Assembly: GCA_001871905.1 (NCBI GenBank)
Contig: MNUG01000017.1
Span: 124,397 to 188,396 of the forward strand
Length of the DNA stretch: 64,000 bases
Direction of reading: 5' to 3'
From: Alphaproteobacteria bacterium CG1_02_46_17
GTDB lineage: Bacteria > Pseudomonadota > Alphaproteobacteria > Micavibrionales > Micavibrionaceae
In this document: positions 40,000 through 50,111 of the stretch, in pieces
Layout: the number at the start of each line of letters is the position of its first letter
Numbering within the stretch: the first letter of the stretch is position 1
Program-made: the position numbers and the translations under genes
The notes under the pieces: generated by a model
Seen by the model: only the letters and a program-made list of their open reading frames with translations
What the model was told of the DNA's origin: nothing
Databases searched by the model: none

Positions 40000-41004
40000 A
40001 TGAAAACAGATGTCGCCATTATAGGGGCAGGGCCCACAGGTCTTTTTGCCGTTTTTCAATGCGGGATGCTGGGTCTTAAAACCCATATCATCGATAGCCT
40101 TGACCAGATTGGTGGTCAATGCACCGCACTGTACCCCGAAAAGCCCATTTTTGATATTCCAGCCGAGCCCTCCATCACCGCCGCCAATCTGATCGAACAA
40201 CTGGAGTCGCAAGCCGCCCCTTTTACACCGACTATCCATCTGGGGCATCAGGTTACAGAAATTGACGGAGTTGAGGGTGTATTCACAGTAAAAACCAATA
40301 AAGGCCTGACGATATCCGCCAGAGCCATTATTATTGCGGGAGGAGCAGGATCTTTCGGCCCCAACCGCCCACCTTTGGACAATATCGAAGAATTTGAAGG
40401 CCAGTCTATTTTTTATGCTGTGCGTAACCGCGACCAGTTCGCAGGCAAAAGGATCGTGATCGCAGGCGGTGGCGATTCAGCCGTTGATTGGGCAAATTCT
40501 CTGGCAGAAATTGCTGCACATATCACACTTATTCACCGCCGTGATAAGTTCCGCGCAGCACAAGCTTCCCTCGACAAACTCGTGGAAAATAAGGAACAAG
40601 GAAAGATTTCGATTAGAACTCCTGCCCAGCTTCACCAACTTTACGGCGAAAACGGATTGCTGCATAAAATTACTATTGCAGACATGGACGGCAACACCAG
40701 CGACCTTGATGCAGATATTTTACTGCCTTTCTTCGGTCTTGCGACTGATCTTGGCCCTGTCGCCAGATGGGGATTAAACCTTGATCGTCAGCAGATCAAG
40801 ACCGATCAATCCACCAGTCAGACCAGTATTCAGGGTATTTATGCAATTGGCGACATCTCAATCTACCCGCATAAATTAAAGCTAATCCTGACCGGATTTG
40901 CCGAAGCCGCCCAAGCCGCCCACCATATCCAGCACCGCTTAGACCCCGACAAGGCCCAACATTTCGAGTACTCTACCACCAAGGGAATCCCTCTTAAAAA
41001 TTAA
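40000..41004 (+). CDS. ferredoxin--NADP+ reductase (thioredoxin-reductase-like)
   Basis: IIGAGPTGLFAVFQ, DQIGGQCTALYPEKPIFDIP, VIAGGGDSAVDWA. Confidence 0.88.
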   Translation: MKTDVAIIGAGPTGLFAVFQCGMLGLKTHIIDSLDQIGGQCTALYPEKPIFDIPAEPSITAANLIEQLESQAAPFTPTIHLGHQVTEIDGVEGVFTVKTNKGLTISARAIIIAGGAGSFGPNRPPLDNIEEFEGQSIFYAVRNRDQFAGKRIVIAGGGDSAVDWANSLAEIAAHITLIHRRDKFRAAQASLDKLVENKEQGKISIRTPAQLHQLYGENGLLHKITIADMDGNTSDLDADILLPFFGLATDLGPVARWGLNLDRQQIKTDQSTSQTSIQGIYAIGDISIYPHKLKLILTGFAEAAQAAHHIQHRLDPDKAQHFEYSTTKGIPLKN

Positions 41005-41028
41005 TAATTTTGTGCTATATCTTAAGGC

Positions 41029-41409
41029 ATGAAATGGATTTATGTTTTTTTGAGCGTCGCAATATTTTGCACTCCGCCCGTTGCAAAGGCAGGAGAAATA
41101 ACGCCTTTTGAAGAATGTGCCACGTTGCGCAATATGTCGGATCAAACCATAATGGGGGTAATCCGCACGGCTCCGTTCAAAATCACAAACGGAGGCATTC
41201 AACGCCACGAAGGCACCTTCAGATTGGAGCCCGATGAAACAGCACAAATCTGTTCGACCGGCCCGTTTTATGAGGGGTACAAGGTAGAACTGGTGATCCG
41301 CACCATCATGCCCCTGTTCACCTGCAAAACCAGGCTGAGTGGAAACATTTATCTGAGAAAAACCGAAAACAAGGACGGCATTGCCAAACTTTATGCCGAA
41401 TGTAAATAA
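41029..41409 (+). CDS. secreted hypothetical protein
   Basis: Signal peptide, 126 aa. Confidence 0.5.
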   Translation: MKWIYVFLSVAIFCTPPVAKAGEITPFEECATLRNMSDQTIMGVIRTAPFKITNGGIQRHEGTFRLEPDETAQICSTGPFYEGYKVELVIRTIMPLFTCKTRLSGNIYLRKTENKDGIAKLYAECK

Positions 41410-42101
41410 GGGCGCAAAAACCGCACCCCCCATAACAGAGCAAACACACCTGCCATGACAAACCAGAACAGTGCATATTGTAAATGATCGTTTTTCAAAT
41501 GTAATTCGATATGATAAGGCGTTAAACCTGACAATTCAGGTGCAACATTTTCTGCATAAAAGACAGCCGGCATAATACGCTCAAAACCCCAATATTCCGC
41601 CATTTCATCCGGATCAATCTGCCACCAGTCATTTTTTTGTGCAGCATTTTGAGGTCGAAAAGCAGAACGTTCCACCCCACGAAGCATCCCGTTCATCTCA
41701 ACATGAAAAGGGTTCATATCCTGCAAAAGACTGATCTCTTTTGAAGAGGTCACACCAACAACAACCACGACATGGACATCTTCCCCATCAATATCGGCAG
41801 GCATAATAACGGGGTAGGTGTTTCGGCCATCTTCGACATAACCATTCAGATAAAGTGCCTTGGCCGGATACAAGGTCAAACTAGCTTGACCGCGCTTTAT
41901 GGTAGAAGAATCCAAGAAATCACGCTCCCCCAGCGAGGGCAGATCACTAAGCTCCATCTGGGCATCAAGACGGGATTGTAAGTCATTTTTCCATGACAGG
42001 CGGTCAACCTGCCAACTCCCCAACGCGCATAAAGCCACAACTGCCAGAAAACAGAAGATCGTCGCCCATAACGGGAATTTTGCCTTACTGGCAGCCATCA
42101 T
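41391..42101 (-). CDS. SURF1 family cytochrome oxidase assembly protein
   Basis: N-terminal TM 'GSWQVDRLSWKNDLQSRLDAQM', C-terminal 'LHLKNDHLQYALFWFVMAGVFALLW'. Confidence 0.88.
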   Translation of the reverse strand: MMAASKAKFPLWATIFCFLAVVALCALGSWQVDRLSWKNDLQSRLDAQMELSDLPSLGERDFLDSSTIKRGQASLTLYPAKALYLNGYVEDGRNTYPVIMPADIDGEDVHVVVVVGVTSSKEISLLQDMNPFHVEMNGMLRGVERSAFRPQNAAQKNDWWQIDPDEMAEYWGFERIMPAVFYAENVAPELSGLTPYHIELHLKNDHLQYALFWFVMAGVFALLWGVRFLRPYLHSA

Positions 42102-42525
42102 CTTCTTCCCAATCCGAGGCACGATGACGATATTGAAGGGCAATCACCAAGGATTTCAGGGGTTTAAGCGTCCCCACGGTAATCCCGATCGCCAAAGCCC
42201 CCCACAATACCGCATGAACCCATAAAGGCGGGGCAAAAACAGTCTCGAAGATCAAGGCCATTGGCACCAATAAAAAGCCAAGGAAGAAAATCAGAAAGAC
42301 AGCAGGCCCGTCAGCACTGTCATTTTTAGCCAGATTCAAGCTGCAAGACGTACATACATGCCGCAACGTTAAATCAAATAACCCATTGTTATACAAAGAA
42401 CCTTTACCACAACGCGGGCACGTACAAGTCAGGGAATGACGAAGTACACCCCAAAAAGAGAGATCGGGGGTTATCCCCCCGCGCTCGCCCTGAACCTGAT
42501 TAGAATCTGTTGGCTGTTCGCTCAA
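42085..42525 (-). CDS. DUF983 family protein
   Basis: CPRCGKGSLYNNGLFDLTLRHVCTSCSLNL; likely TTG start at 42525 (ORF track extends further upstream). Confidence 0.85.
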   Translation of the reverse strand: MSEQPTDSNQVQGERGGITPDLSFWGVLRHSLTCTCPRCGKGSLYNNGLFDLTLRHVCTSCSLNLAKNDSADGPAVFLIFFLGFLLVPMALIFETVFAPPLWVHAVLWGALAIGITVGTLKPLKSLVIALQYRHRASDWEEDDGCQ

Positions 42526-42526
42526 C

Positions 42527-43447
42527 TTATTCTCCTGCTCCGGCTGTGGCTTCGTAAGCAGCCCGCGCCGTGTCATGGTCGCCGATGCCAATTGTTCCAC
42601 CCCAGATATAAACCGAGATAAACAGAAACAGCCAAACCACATCCACAAAATGCCAATACCAAGCGGCGGCTTCAAACCCGAAATGACGCTCGGGATTAAA
42701 ATGCCCCTTCATATTCCGGATCAGGCAAACTCCGAGGAAAATTGTCCCGACGAAAACATGGAACCCGTGAAAACCTGTTGCCAGATAAAAGGTCGAAGCA
42801 AAGGCGCCAGCGGTAAACCCAAAATGAGCGTGCGCATACTCGTACACCTGTAAAAACAGGAACACTACGCCGAGCAATACAGTATATGTCAAAGCATGGG
42901 TTGCCGATTTCTGGTTTCCTGACAAGATCGCATGATGCGCCCATGTCACGGTCGTCCCCGACAAGAGTAGGATCATCGTCATCAGAAACGGTAAGTCAAA
43001 TGGAGGGACAGGGTGAATTGAAGGCGGTGGCCAAACACCTTTTGTATAATCCAAGCGCAAATACTGGATTGCCTCGTCAGCATACACACTGACATCAAAG
43101 AAAGCCCAGAAAAACGCAACAAAGAACATCACTTCGGAGGCAATGAACAACGCCATCCCCATCCGCAGACCACGTTCGGTAATTTTGTTATGAACAGTTT
43201 CATGGACAGCTTCAAAAATAATATCTTTCCACCAGAAAAACATCACCGCCAAAATGGACAACACGCCCAAGAGCGGAGCCCAAATGCCCGGTTTGACCCC
43301 AGCAACCTCAATATCATGCATAAACAGCAACATTCCAACTGCAAACAAACCACCGGCGAAAGCTCCGACCATCGGCCAGATACTTGGACGCACAAGGTGA
43401 TAAGGGTGATGTTTGCCAGTTGTTCCAAATTCAATATGGTCGGACAT
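42527..43447 (-). CDS. ctaE: cytochrome c oxidase subunit III
   Basis: HHPYHLVRPSIWPMVGA, AFFWAFFDVS, GFHGFHVFVGTIFL, WYWHFVDVVWLFLF. Confidence 0.95.
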   Translation of the reverse strand: MSDHIEFGTTGKHHPYHLVRPSIWPMVGAFAGGLFAVGMLLFMHDIEVAGVKPGIWAPLLGVLSILAVMFFWWKDIIFEAVHETVHNKITERGLRMGMALFIASEVMFFVAFFWAFFDVSVYADEAIQYLRLDYTKGVWPPPSIHPVPPFDLPFLMTMILLLSGTTVTWAHHAILSGNQKSATHALTYTVLLGVVFLFLQVYEYAHAHFGFTAGAFASTFYLATGFHGFHVFVGTIFLGVCLIRNMKGHFNPERHFGFEAAAWYWHFVDVVWLFLFISVYIWGGTIGIGDHDTARAAYEATAGAGE

Positions 43448-43507
43448 TTATTTAAGGTTCCCTGATGCTAATAGATGCGACGAAACGTCACTCTTTAATC
43501 TTTTACC

Positions 43508-44050
43508 TTATTTTTCTTGATTGTAAAAGTCTTCTTGCGCCTTATCCAGCTCATCGGATTCCGAACGATAAAATGTATAGGATAACGTAACAGATTTAAG
43601 ATCATTCAGCTGGCTATCCTGATCCAACTCGGAGTCAATATAGAAAACAACCGGAAAGTGGGCAGTTTGCCCAGGGTTAAGCATCTGGTAATTGAAGCAA
43701 AAACACTGGGTTTTGTGGAAATGTTTCCCCGCAGCAGCAGGGGACACGTTAAATAGGGCCGTCCCCGCCAAAGGCTCACTCGCCGAATTGGTTGCAATAA
43801 AGCTGACCATGACTTCCTGACCAAGCTTGACTCGCACCGGCCCCTGTTCGGCCTTGAATTGCCAAGGCAACCCTGAACCCACATCTGAATTGAAGCGAAC
43901 CGTCACTTCCCGATCCAGAACCTGTATATCCTTAAGCGATTCCTGAACCGCTTGCCCGCCATATCCAGTAATCTGGCAATATAAGCGATAAAGCGGGATC
44001 GACAGCGCAGTCAACCCGACCATAAACAAAACCATACCTGCCACAATCAT
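43508..44050 (-). CDS. ctaG: cytochrome c oxidase assembly protein CtaG/Cox11
   Basis: PLYRLYCQITGYGG, KTQCFCFNYQMLNPGQTAHFPVVFYID. Confidence 0.93.
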   Translation of the reverse strand: MIVAGMVLFMVGLTALSIPLYRLYCQITGYGGQAVQESLKDIQVLDREVTVRFNSDVGSGLPWQFKAEQGPVRVKLGQEVMVSFIATNSASEPLAGTALFNVSPAAAGKHFHKTQCFCFNYQMLNPGQTAHFPVVFYIDSELDQDSQLNDLKSVTLSYTFYRSESDELDKAQEDFYNQEK

Positions 44051-44097
44051 CGCCGTACGACGATTTTTGCGGGCAATATGGTCTAAATCCTGAGAGA

Positions 44098-44418
44098 TTA
44101 CTCGCCGTCCTTGGCTTTGATAATGGTCGCCACTTCGTCAATATTGACATCAACCGGATCAATTATGGGATAAACATCCATCAAGACGTCATGTATCGCG
44201 TCTGACTCTGCTATCGGCGTTTCTCCGCCCGTCGCATAAAGGTGATCCACATATTCCTGCCCACGAACATGATATTCTTCGGCCTTCATCCCCATCTCGC
44301 GGTCATGGATAACACGCTGGTTCGGCCACAAATTCATCAATTGCTCTTCGGCACGCACCCCAAGAGAGCCTACCATCAGCAAAGAACAAAACATCACAAA
44401 CCCGAATAAACCGCGCAT
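44098..44418 (-). CDS. secreted hypothetical protein inside the cox assembly cluster
   Basis: Signal peptide MRGLFGFVMFCSLLMVGSLGVRA; located between coxF-like and ctaG. Confidence 0.55.
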   Translation of the reverse strand: MRGLFGFVMFCSLLMVGSLGVRAEEQLMNLWPNQRVIHDREMGMKAEEYHVRGQEYVDHLYATGGETPIAESDAIHDVLMDVYPIIDPVDVNIDEVATIIKAKDGE

Positions 44419-44422
44419 AATT

Positions 44423-44569
44423 TTAGCCTCCAAGCTTCATCTTCACAATTGTAACAGCAAAAATGGCAACCGCCAAGCCAAGAACCAGCGCCAGAACCGC
44501 TATGTTCTTATTCGCTCGCCGACGGGAGAAATCCTGATTTGGTTCAATATCCGACACGTTAACAACCAC
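44423..44569 (-). CDS. CoxF-like small membrane protein
   Basis: Manual translation (GTG start): VVVNVSDIEPNQDFSRRRANKNIAVLALVLGLAVAIFAVTIVKMKLGG; directly after ctaB. Confidence 0.65.
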   Translation of the reverse strand: MVVNVSDIEPNQDFSRRRANKNIAVLALVLGLAVAIFAVTIVKMKLGG

Positions 44570-44577
44570 CTAAAAAG

Positions 44578-45483
44578 TTAAATATGACAGACCATTAAGG
44601 CCAGAAATAATGCAAAAAGATAGAAAATGGAATAGCCGAACATCCGTTTGGCAGCCGCCATATCATCAGATAGCAATACCAGAATAGAAGATAAAATGAA
44701 AAATCCGCTTAACAGGCACGCAATCCCTGCATAAATCGCCCCGGCCATCCCTATAAAGTAAGGCACAACCGATAAAGGTAATAAAATCAATGTATAAGCC
44801 AACATTTGCCATTTAGTGACCCGCGCTCCGCTTACAACTGGCAACATGGGAATTCCCGCTTTTTGGTAATCCGCATTGGCAAACAAGGCCAGAGCCCAGA
44901 AATGCGGCGGCGTCCAAAAGAATATAATAAGAAACAACAAAAGACTTTGAGCGGTCACATCCCCCGTCACCATCGCCCAACCGATCATCGGCGGAAAAGC
45001 ACCAGCCGCACCGCCAATCACGATATTCTGGGGTGTCCGGCGTTTCAGCCACATCGTATAAATAACGGTATAAAAGAAACTGGCAAAGGCCAGAAGACCC
45101 GCCGCAACCCAATTGGTTACCAAGCCCATCATCATAACTGCCAAAATCGACATAATAACAGCAAAGCCCAGCGCATCATCGGGAGCAATGCGCCCCGAAG
45201 GCAGTGCCCGATTTTTTGTCCGGTTCATCACCGCATCAATATCGCGGTCATACCACATGTTGAAAGCCCCCGCCGCGCCAGCCCCGACCGCCAAGGCCAG
45301 AATGCCCATAAACGCCAGAAACGGGTGGAAATCAGGCCGTCCCGGTGCAATCCAATACCCCGCAAAACCCGAGAAAACCACCAAACTCATCACGCGCGGC
45401 TTGAGCAAAGAAAAGAAATCCCGTGCAGTTGACCCAGCAAGCGGAGAATTATGAAACAGATCTTGAGTGACAACTTGACGCAT
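44578..45483 (-). CDS. ctaB: protoheme IX farnesyltransferase
   Basis: NMWYDRDIDAVMNRTKNRALPSGRI; multi-TM UbiA family. Confidence 0.95.
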   Translation of the reverse strand: MRQVVTQDLFHNSPLAGSTARDFFSLLKPRVMSLVVFSGFAGYWIAPGRPDFHPFLAFMGILALAVGAGAAGAFNMWYDRDIDAVMNRTKNRALPSGRIAPDDALGFAVIMSILAVMMMGLVTNWVAAGLLAFASFFYTVIYTMWLKRRTPQNIVIGGAAGAFPPMIGWAMVTGDVTAQSLLLFLIIFFWTPPHFWALALFANADYQKAGIPMLPVVSGARVTKWQMLAYTLILLPLSVVPYFIGMAGAIYAGIACLLSGFFILSSILVLLSDDMAAAKRMFGYSIFYLFALFLALMVCHI

Positions 45484-45592
45484 ACCCTCTTTCTAACAGA
45501 TAAAACCAAACCCGAGAAGACAAATTCTGGACATAACCACCAGCGAATTGTAGAACTAGGGCTATCTGAAATGAAGAGCAGGAGAAGTTTCA

Positions 45593-46066
45593 ATGTCATT
45601 GAAATTATGGTTCGCACAAGCCCTAGGGCTCGATACAAAATACGCGCCTGCGGTAAAGGCCATAATGGAAAAGAGTTTGGGCGAGGTGCAAACACATTTT
45701 CCCCCGCACGGTGGAGATATTTGCGTTTTTTTCAAACACCCAATTTTTATTGCCAAAGAAAATGACAGGAATGAATACCAACTGTCCCAACCGGAAGGTC
45801 ATGGACGAACAAAGAATGTTGCAGTTCTGGATCTTTTTCTAAAACTTACAAAAGACCATCATGATTTGTATGTTCTTCGTTACATAGGTGAGAACACCAC
45901 AGATAAACGGCAATCGGACTATGCTGTTTTCCAATACAAACAAGGGGATTTCCATCCCGTTGGCACTTGGGCCGGAAACAAAAAGCCATACGAATGCAGC
46001 AAGTCTCAAGACAATTTGACATTAGTTCCAACCAGCCTGTGCGGCGGGACACGCTATACACTTTAG
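45593..46066 (+). CDS. hypothetical protein
   Basis: 157 aa ORF, coding-like. Confidence 0.5.
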   Translation: MSLKLWFAQALGLDTKYAPAVKAIMEKSLGEVQTHFPPHGGDICVFFKHPIFIAKENDRNEYQLSQPEGHGRTKNVAVLDLFLKLTKDHHDLYVLRYIGENTTDKRQSDYAVFQYKQGDFHPVGTWAGNKKPYECSKSQDNLTLVPTSLCGGTRYTL

Positions 46067-46084
46067 CTTTAGACTATTTTCAAG

Positions 46085-47632
46085 CTATTTCACTGCCAGA
46101 ATTCGGTGGGCAGGCTCCCCCGCGACAGGCTTGCATTCAACTGGCGACGACTCAACGATTTCATAAAATCGTGCATGGTCAGACTTTTGAGAGAACTCAA
46201 ACCCCATCAAGGCGCGACCAATTGTTTCTCCAGTATAAGCATAGTTGAAATAGCAAACATTGGCGACTTCCGAGACTTTACGCATAAACTCGCGTAACGC
46301 CCCTTTTCGTTCAGGGAAATGGACATGCAGCAAAACAGGGTGTTTGAAGAGCGCCGGATTATAATTGATAACGCGATAGCGCACATCCGGATCTTCGGTT
46401 ACGTCTTGGGATATTATTTTTTCTTTTTGCAGATTTTGCTGCAGCTCTTCCATCTTTTCTGGCATCGCTTCGAACGCAATCACGGGATATCCGTCCGTAT
46501 CCGACATCTTGCCATACTGGAATTCCGTGACATTCACATCGGCAAAAATCCTGTCCAGCAATGACAACAGGCTGCCATTTTCCTCGGACAGATGAAACCG
46601 CAAATACCGGCGGCGATTGGCTCCGATCGCAGACTGCGAAGAAATCAACGCCAGCTTGCCAAAATCCATATTCGCACCACACAGGATGCACAAAAGTTTC
46701 TTGCCCTTGACCTTTTCAGGATTTTCCGTACAAAATTTGACCATCCCCGCAAGCCCCATCGCCCCCGCAGGTTCAGGGATGACCCGTTTAGCATCCCAGA
46801 ATTTCTGGATCGCCGAGCAGACCTCTTCATTAGTGACCGTAATCATGCCGTCAATCGTTTTGCGACAAATATTAAAGGTCAGATTTCCCGGGCGCTTGAC
46901 CGCTGTTCCATCACAAAACGTGTCCACTTCGTGAAGTGTAACCGGTTCACCACGGTCCAAAGAAGCCGCCATGCTGGCCTGTCCGACCCCCTCTACACCA
47001 ATTACCTTGGTCAGGGGATGATGCACTTTAAGCCAACTGGACACACCAGCCGCCATCCCACCACCGCCAATTTGCAAGAACACATAATCAAACGGTCCTT
47101 CATTGGACAAAATGACTTCATCGGCAATCGTGGCTTGTCCGGCCATCGTATAAAGATCATCAAACGGATGGACATAGGGCAGGTTATTTTGTGCAGCAAA
47201 ATCCTTTGCTGCATCACTGGCCTGATCATAGGTATCCCCAACCAGCACAATTTCGACATGATCTCCACCATGAAGACGAACAGCTTTTTGCTTCATTTGG
47301 GGTGTTGAAAGCGGCATATAGATTTTAGCTTCGATCCCCAGCATCCGCACCGCCAAAGCCACGCCTTGGGCATGATTTCCGGCAGACGCCGCCACCACGC
47401 ATTTTGCGCCCTTTTGCTCACTTAAAACAGCGGTGCAATTATACGCTCCCCGCCATTTATAGGCATTAATCGGGGACAGGTCTTCGCGTTTGACGAAAAT
47501 CTGCGCGCCGGTTTCGCTCTCGATGCAAGGGATGCTCAGGCGTTGCAGAGGCGTAGGCTGTCCGGCGCGATACACGCGCGTACGAGCTTGAAGAATTTCG
47601 GTAAAGAGGCGATCAAAACTTTCTGGTTCCAT
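46085..47632 (-). CDS. ilvA: threonine ammonia-lyase, biosynthetic (long form with C-terminal ACT regions)
   Basis: KREDLSPINAYKWRGAYN PLP site; ASAGNHAQGVA; about 180-aa regulatory tail. Confidence 0.93.
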   Translation of the reverse strand: MEPESFDRLFTEILQARTRVYRAGQPTPLQRLSIPCIESETGAQIFVKREDLSPINAYKWRGAYNCTAVLSEQKGAKCVVAASAGNHAQGVALAVRMLGIEAKIYMPLSTPQMKQKAVRLHGGDHVEIVLVGDTYDQASDAAKDFAAQNNLPYVHPFDDLYTMAGQATIADEVILSNEGPFDYVFLQIGGGGMAAGVSSWLKVHHPLTKVIGVEGVGQASMAASLDRGEPVTLHEVDTFCDGTAVKRPGNLTFNICRKTIDGMITVTNEEVCSAIQKFWDAKRVIPEPAGAMGLAGMVKFCTENPEKVKGKKLLCILCGANMDFGKLALISSQSAIGANRRRYLRFHLSEENGSLLSLLDRIFADVNVTEFQYGKMSDTDGYPVIAFEAMPEKMEELQQNLQKEKIISQDVTEDPDVRYRVINYNPALFKHPVLLHVHFPERKGALREFMRKVSEVANVCYFNYAYTGETIGRALMGFEFSQKSDHARFYEIVESSPVECKPVAGEPAHRILAVK

Positions 47633-47678
47633 GGGACAAAACCATATCGTCTTTTCTAGTTAACGTGCAAGCCACAAT

Positions 47679-47930
47679 TCAAAGGCTCGGACAAGGATCT
47701 GCCTGACCGGACGAACCCTTTATCTGGATATGGGCATCGGGAAGTTTGCCCAGATTGCCCAGCAGATTGGTCATGCGATCACTCTGAAGGATAATATTAT
47801 TACCATGAGCAGGTGGGGCTTCTGTACACATACGCTCCTGATAGATCTGATACATGGTCGAGAGTGAATCCGTGTGTTCATAAACAACACGCACCATATC
47901 TATATAAGCCCTCCGGCGATCAGACTCCAA
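47679..47930 (-). CDS. small hypothetical protein
   Basis: 83 aa ORF in orphan cluster. Confidence 0.35.
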   Translation of the reverse strand: MESDRRRAYIDMVRVVYEHTDSLSTMYQIYQERMCTEAPPAHGNNIILQSDRMTNLLGNLGKLPDAHIQIKGSSGQADPCPSL

Positions 47931-47942
47931 TTCCTGATATCC

Positions 47943-48269
47943 TTATTGATCAACCATTTCCTCCACGCACAAGAAGTCGCTGGACGCGATATGAAATGAC
48001 AGTTTTTTCAGATCTTCTGTACGGAAATCAGGGCTGACAAAGGTTTGACGAAAGAATTTCTGCATTTCTTCGCGAAATAGATCCAAAGTTTCCTGATAAT
48101 TTGTGGTAGTCACAGATGACAGAACACCATCAATCAACATTTGATGAACATCCCGTGTTTCAAGTGGGTAATAAGCTTCCATCAATGCTGCTTGATATTT
48201 ATCTTTGAGCCATTCTACGCCAAAACTCATGACACATCCTCCTCGATATGAGACAAAGGACAGGGCCAT
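47943..48269 (-). CDS. small hypothetical protein (probable start at internal ATG, MSFGVEWLKDKY)
   Basis: ORF in orphan cluster; amphipathic, no TM. Confidence 0.4.
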   Translation of the reverse strand: MALSFVSYRGGCVMSFGVEWLKDKYQAALMEAYYPLETRDVHQMLIDGVLSSVTTTNYQETLDLFREEMQKFFRQTFVSPDFRTEDLKKLSFHIASSDFLCVEEMVDQ

Positions 48270-48408
48270 TCATACCCAAAAGCCCATCCTGTAACTACAG
48301 GAGTAGTAGCATAATATGCGTACGAGTTCAAACTTTCCATAAATTTAGAAAGTCCAGACTGGAGAACCTGATTCTATTCAGTCCGCACAGCGGACTCAAG
48401 ATTACCGT

Positions 48409-48687
48409 TCACATGGCGGCGCAGGTAGCGCGCCGTGACATCTGTCCATCTGGATTCAGGATGTTCACACGCATATTTGCGGGCCACACGGCGCAACATT
48501 CCTTCCAGTCGGTCAGCACTGATAGTGGATTATTGAGGGCTTTCCTCAATCGTCCCAAGGCAACATGACTGCAATACCCTGCATAATCCATATTCGGCGT
48601 TTCGCCAGCCTCAAGCATCGAAGAGTAGGCATGACAGCCTTCTTCCAGAGCTTTGCGAATAGATTGATGAATATGGGTATAGCTCAT
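48409..48687 (-). CDS. small hypothetical protein
   Basis: 92 aa ORF in orphan cluster. Confidence 0.4.
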   Translation of the reverse strand: MSYTHIHQSIRKALEEGCHAYSSMLEAGETPNMDYAGYCSHVALGRLRKALNNPLSVLTDWKECCAVWPANMRVNILNPDGQMSRRATCAAM

Positions 48688-49147
48688 AATATAACCTCCG
48701 GTTGATTTGCTCTTTTATTATCTATCGGGCATCCCACCAACATTCCCCGCAGTTTCTAGCGAATTTTAACAAAACTCCCCAACTGAAGACTGGCACGATA
48801 CCATCATCATTTCTGTTATACACACAGTCTGGAAAATGATCAGGACAATCGGGTTCCAAGAATCCCCCGAATAAGGCCATCCACATCACTGAATAGATCC
48901 AAACGCCCCCATACCATTTTTTGACCCCAGCATTACTGTTTCGCAGCAATATTTCAAAAAACGCGCCGATTGGATAATTTCATACTATAAAATACACCCC
49001 CGATTGTAAAGAGAAATATTTCGATACATACCGTATTATGTAGTGCAGAACGGTAAGTATCTCTAGCATCACATCTTTCAAGGGTTGACTTGGATCAGAA
49101 AATTCTCCCTAATCCGGCGAGAAAATCAAAGAAGGAGCATAAAAAGA

Positions 49148-50104
49148 ATGCGTGCATTTGTATTTCCCGGCCAAGGGTCACAATTTATCGGGATGGGCAA
49201 AGACCTTGCCGAAGCCTTTACCCCCGCCCGTGAAGTCTTTCAGGAAGTCGATGACGCCCTCTCGCAAAACCTGTTCAAACTGATGACCGAAGGATCGGAC
49301 TCTGACCTCAACCTGACCGAAAACACCCAACCTGCTTTGATGGCCGTCTCAATGGCAATAGTCAAAGTTTTGACGGGGCAAGGCGGTGTTGATTTAACCA
49401 AATCCGCAACTTTCCTTGCTGGGCATTCACTCGGTGAATATTCTGCACTGACGGCTGCTGGCGCATTTGATATTGCAACCTCTGCTAAACTTTTGAAACT
49501 GCGCGGACAAGCGATGCAAAAAGCTGTACCTATCGGTGTCGGCGCAATGGCGGCTATTCTGGGTCTCGACCTTGCCGACGTCCAAGCCATTACCACTGAG
49601 GCCACATCGAAAGCCCTCAACGGTGAAACAGTTGCCTCCGCCAATGATAACTCCCCGGGGCAAGTTGTGATTTCGGGTCACACTGGCGCAGTCGCCATCG
49701 CGATGGAACTGGCAACCGCCAAAGGCGCCAAACGCGCTCTGCAGCTCCCTGTATCTGCGCCATTCCACTGCACATTGATGCAACCGGCGGCGGACGCCAT
49801 GGCAGCGGCGTTGGCTAACACCATCATTCAAATTCCATGTTTGCCGATTGTTGCCAACGTCACCGCAAACGCAGTCTCCGACCCGAACGTCATCCGCCGA
49901 CTCCTCGTTGAACAAGTGACAGGCACAGTACGTTGGAGAGAGTCTGTCATGTGGATGAAAGAACAAGGCATCTCTGAGATGATTGAACTCGGCGCAGGCA
50001 AAGTTTTATCAGGCCTCATCAAACGTATTGAAAAAGATGTGGCGACCGAAAGCGTCGGCACACCTGAACAAGTTGAAGTCTTGATTAACAAGTTGAAAGG
50101 CTAA
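49148..50104 (+). CDS. fabD: malonyl CoA-acyl carrier protein transacylase
   Basis: MRAFVFPGQGSQFIGMGKDL, GHSLGEYSAL. Confidence 0.95.
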   Translation: MRAFVFPGQGSQFIGMGKDLAEAFTPAREVFQEVDDALSQNLFKLMTEGSDSDLNLTENTQPALMAVSMAIVKVLTGQGGVDLTKSATFLAGHSLGEYSALTAAGAFDIATSAKLLKLRGQAMQKAVPIGVGAMAAILGLDLADVQAITTEATSKALNGETVASANDNSPGQVVISGHTGAVAIAMELATAKGAKRALQLPVSAPFHCTLMQPAADAMAAALANTIIQIPCLPIVANVTANAVSDPNVIRRLLVEQVTGTVRWRESVMWMKEQGISEMIELGAGKVLSGLIKRIEKDVATESVGTPEQVEVLINKLKG

Positions 50105-50111
50105 ACAATCT

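Noticed and set aside
44806-45432. 208-aa plus-strand ORF within ctaB
   Set aside because: Antisense to ctaB; R/H/P-rich shadow composition.
46592-47308. 238-aa plus-strand ORF within ilvA
   Set aside because: Antisense to a complete ilvA frame with catalytic motifs; no signature of its own.
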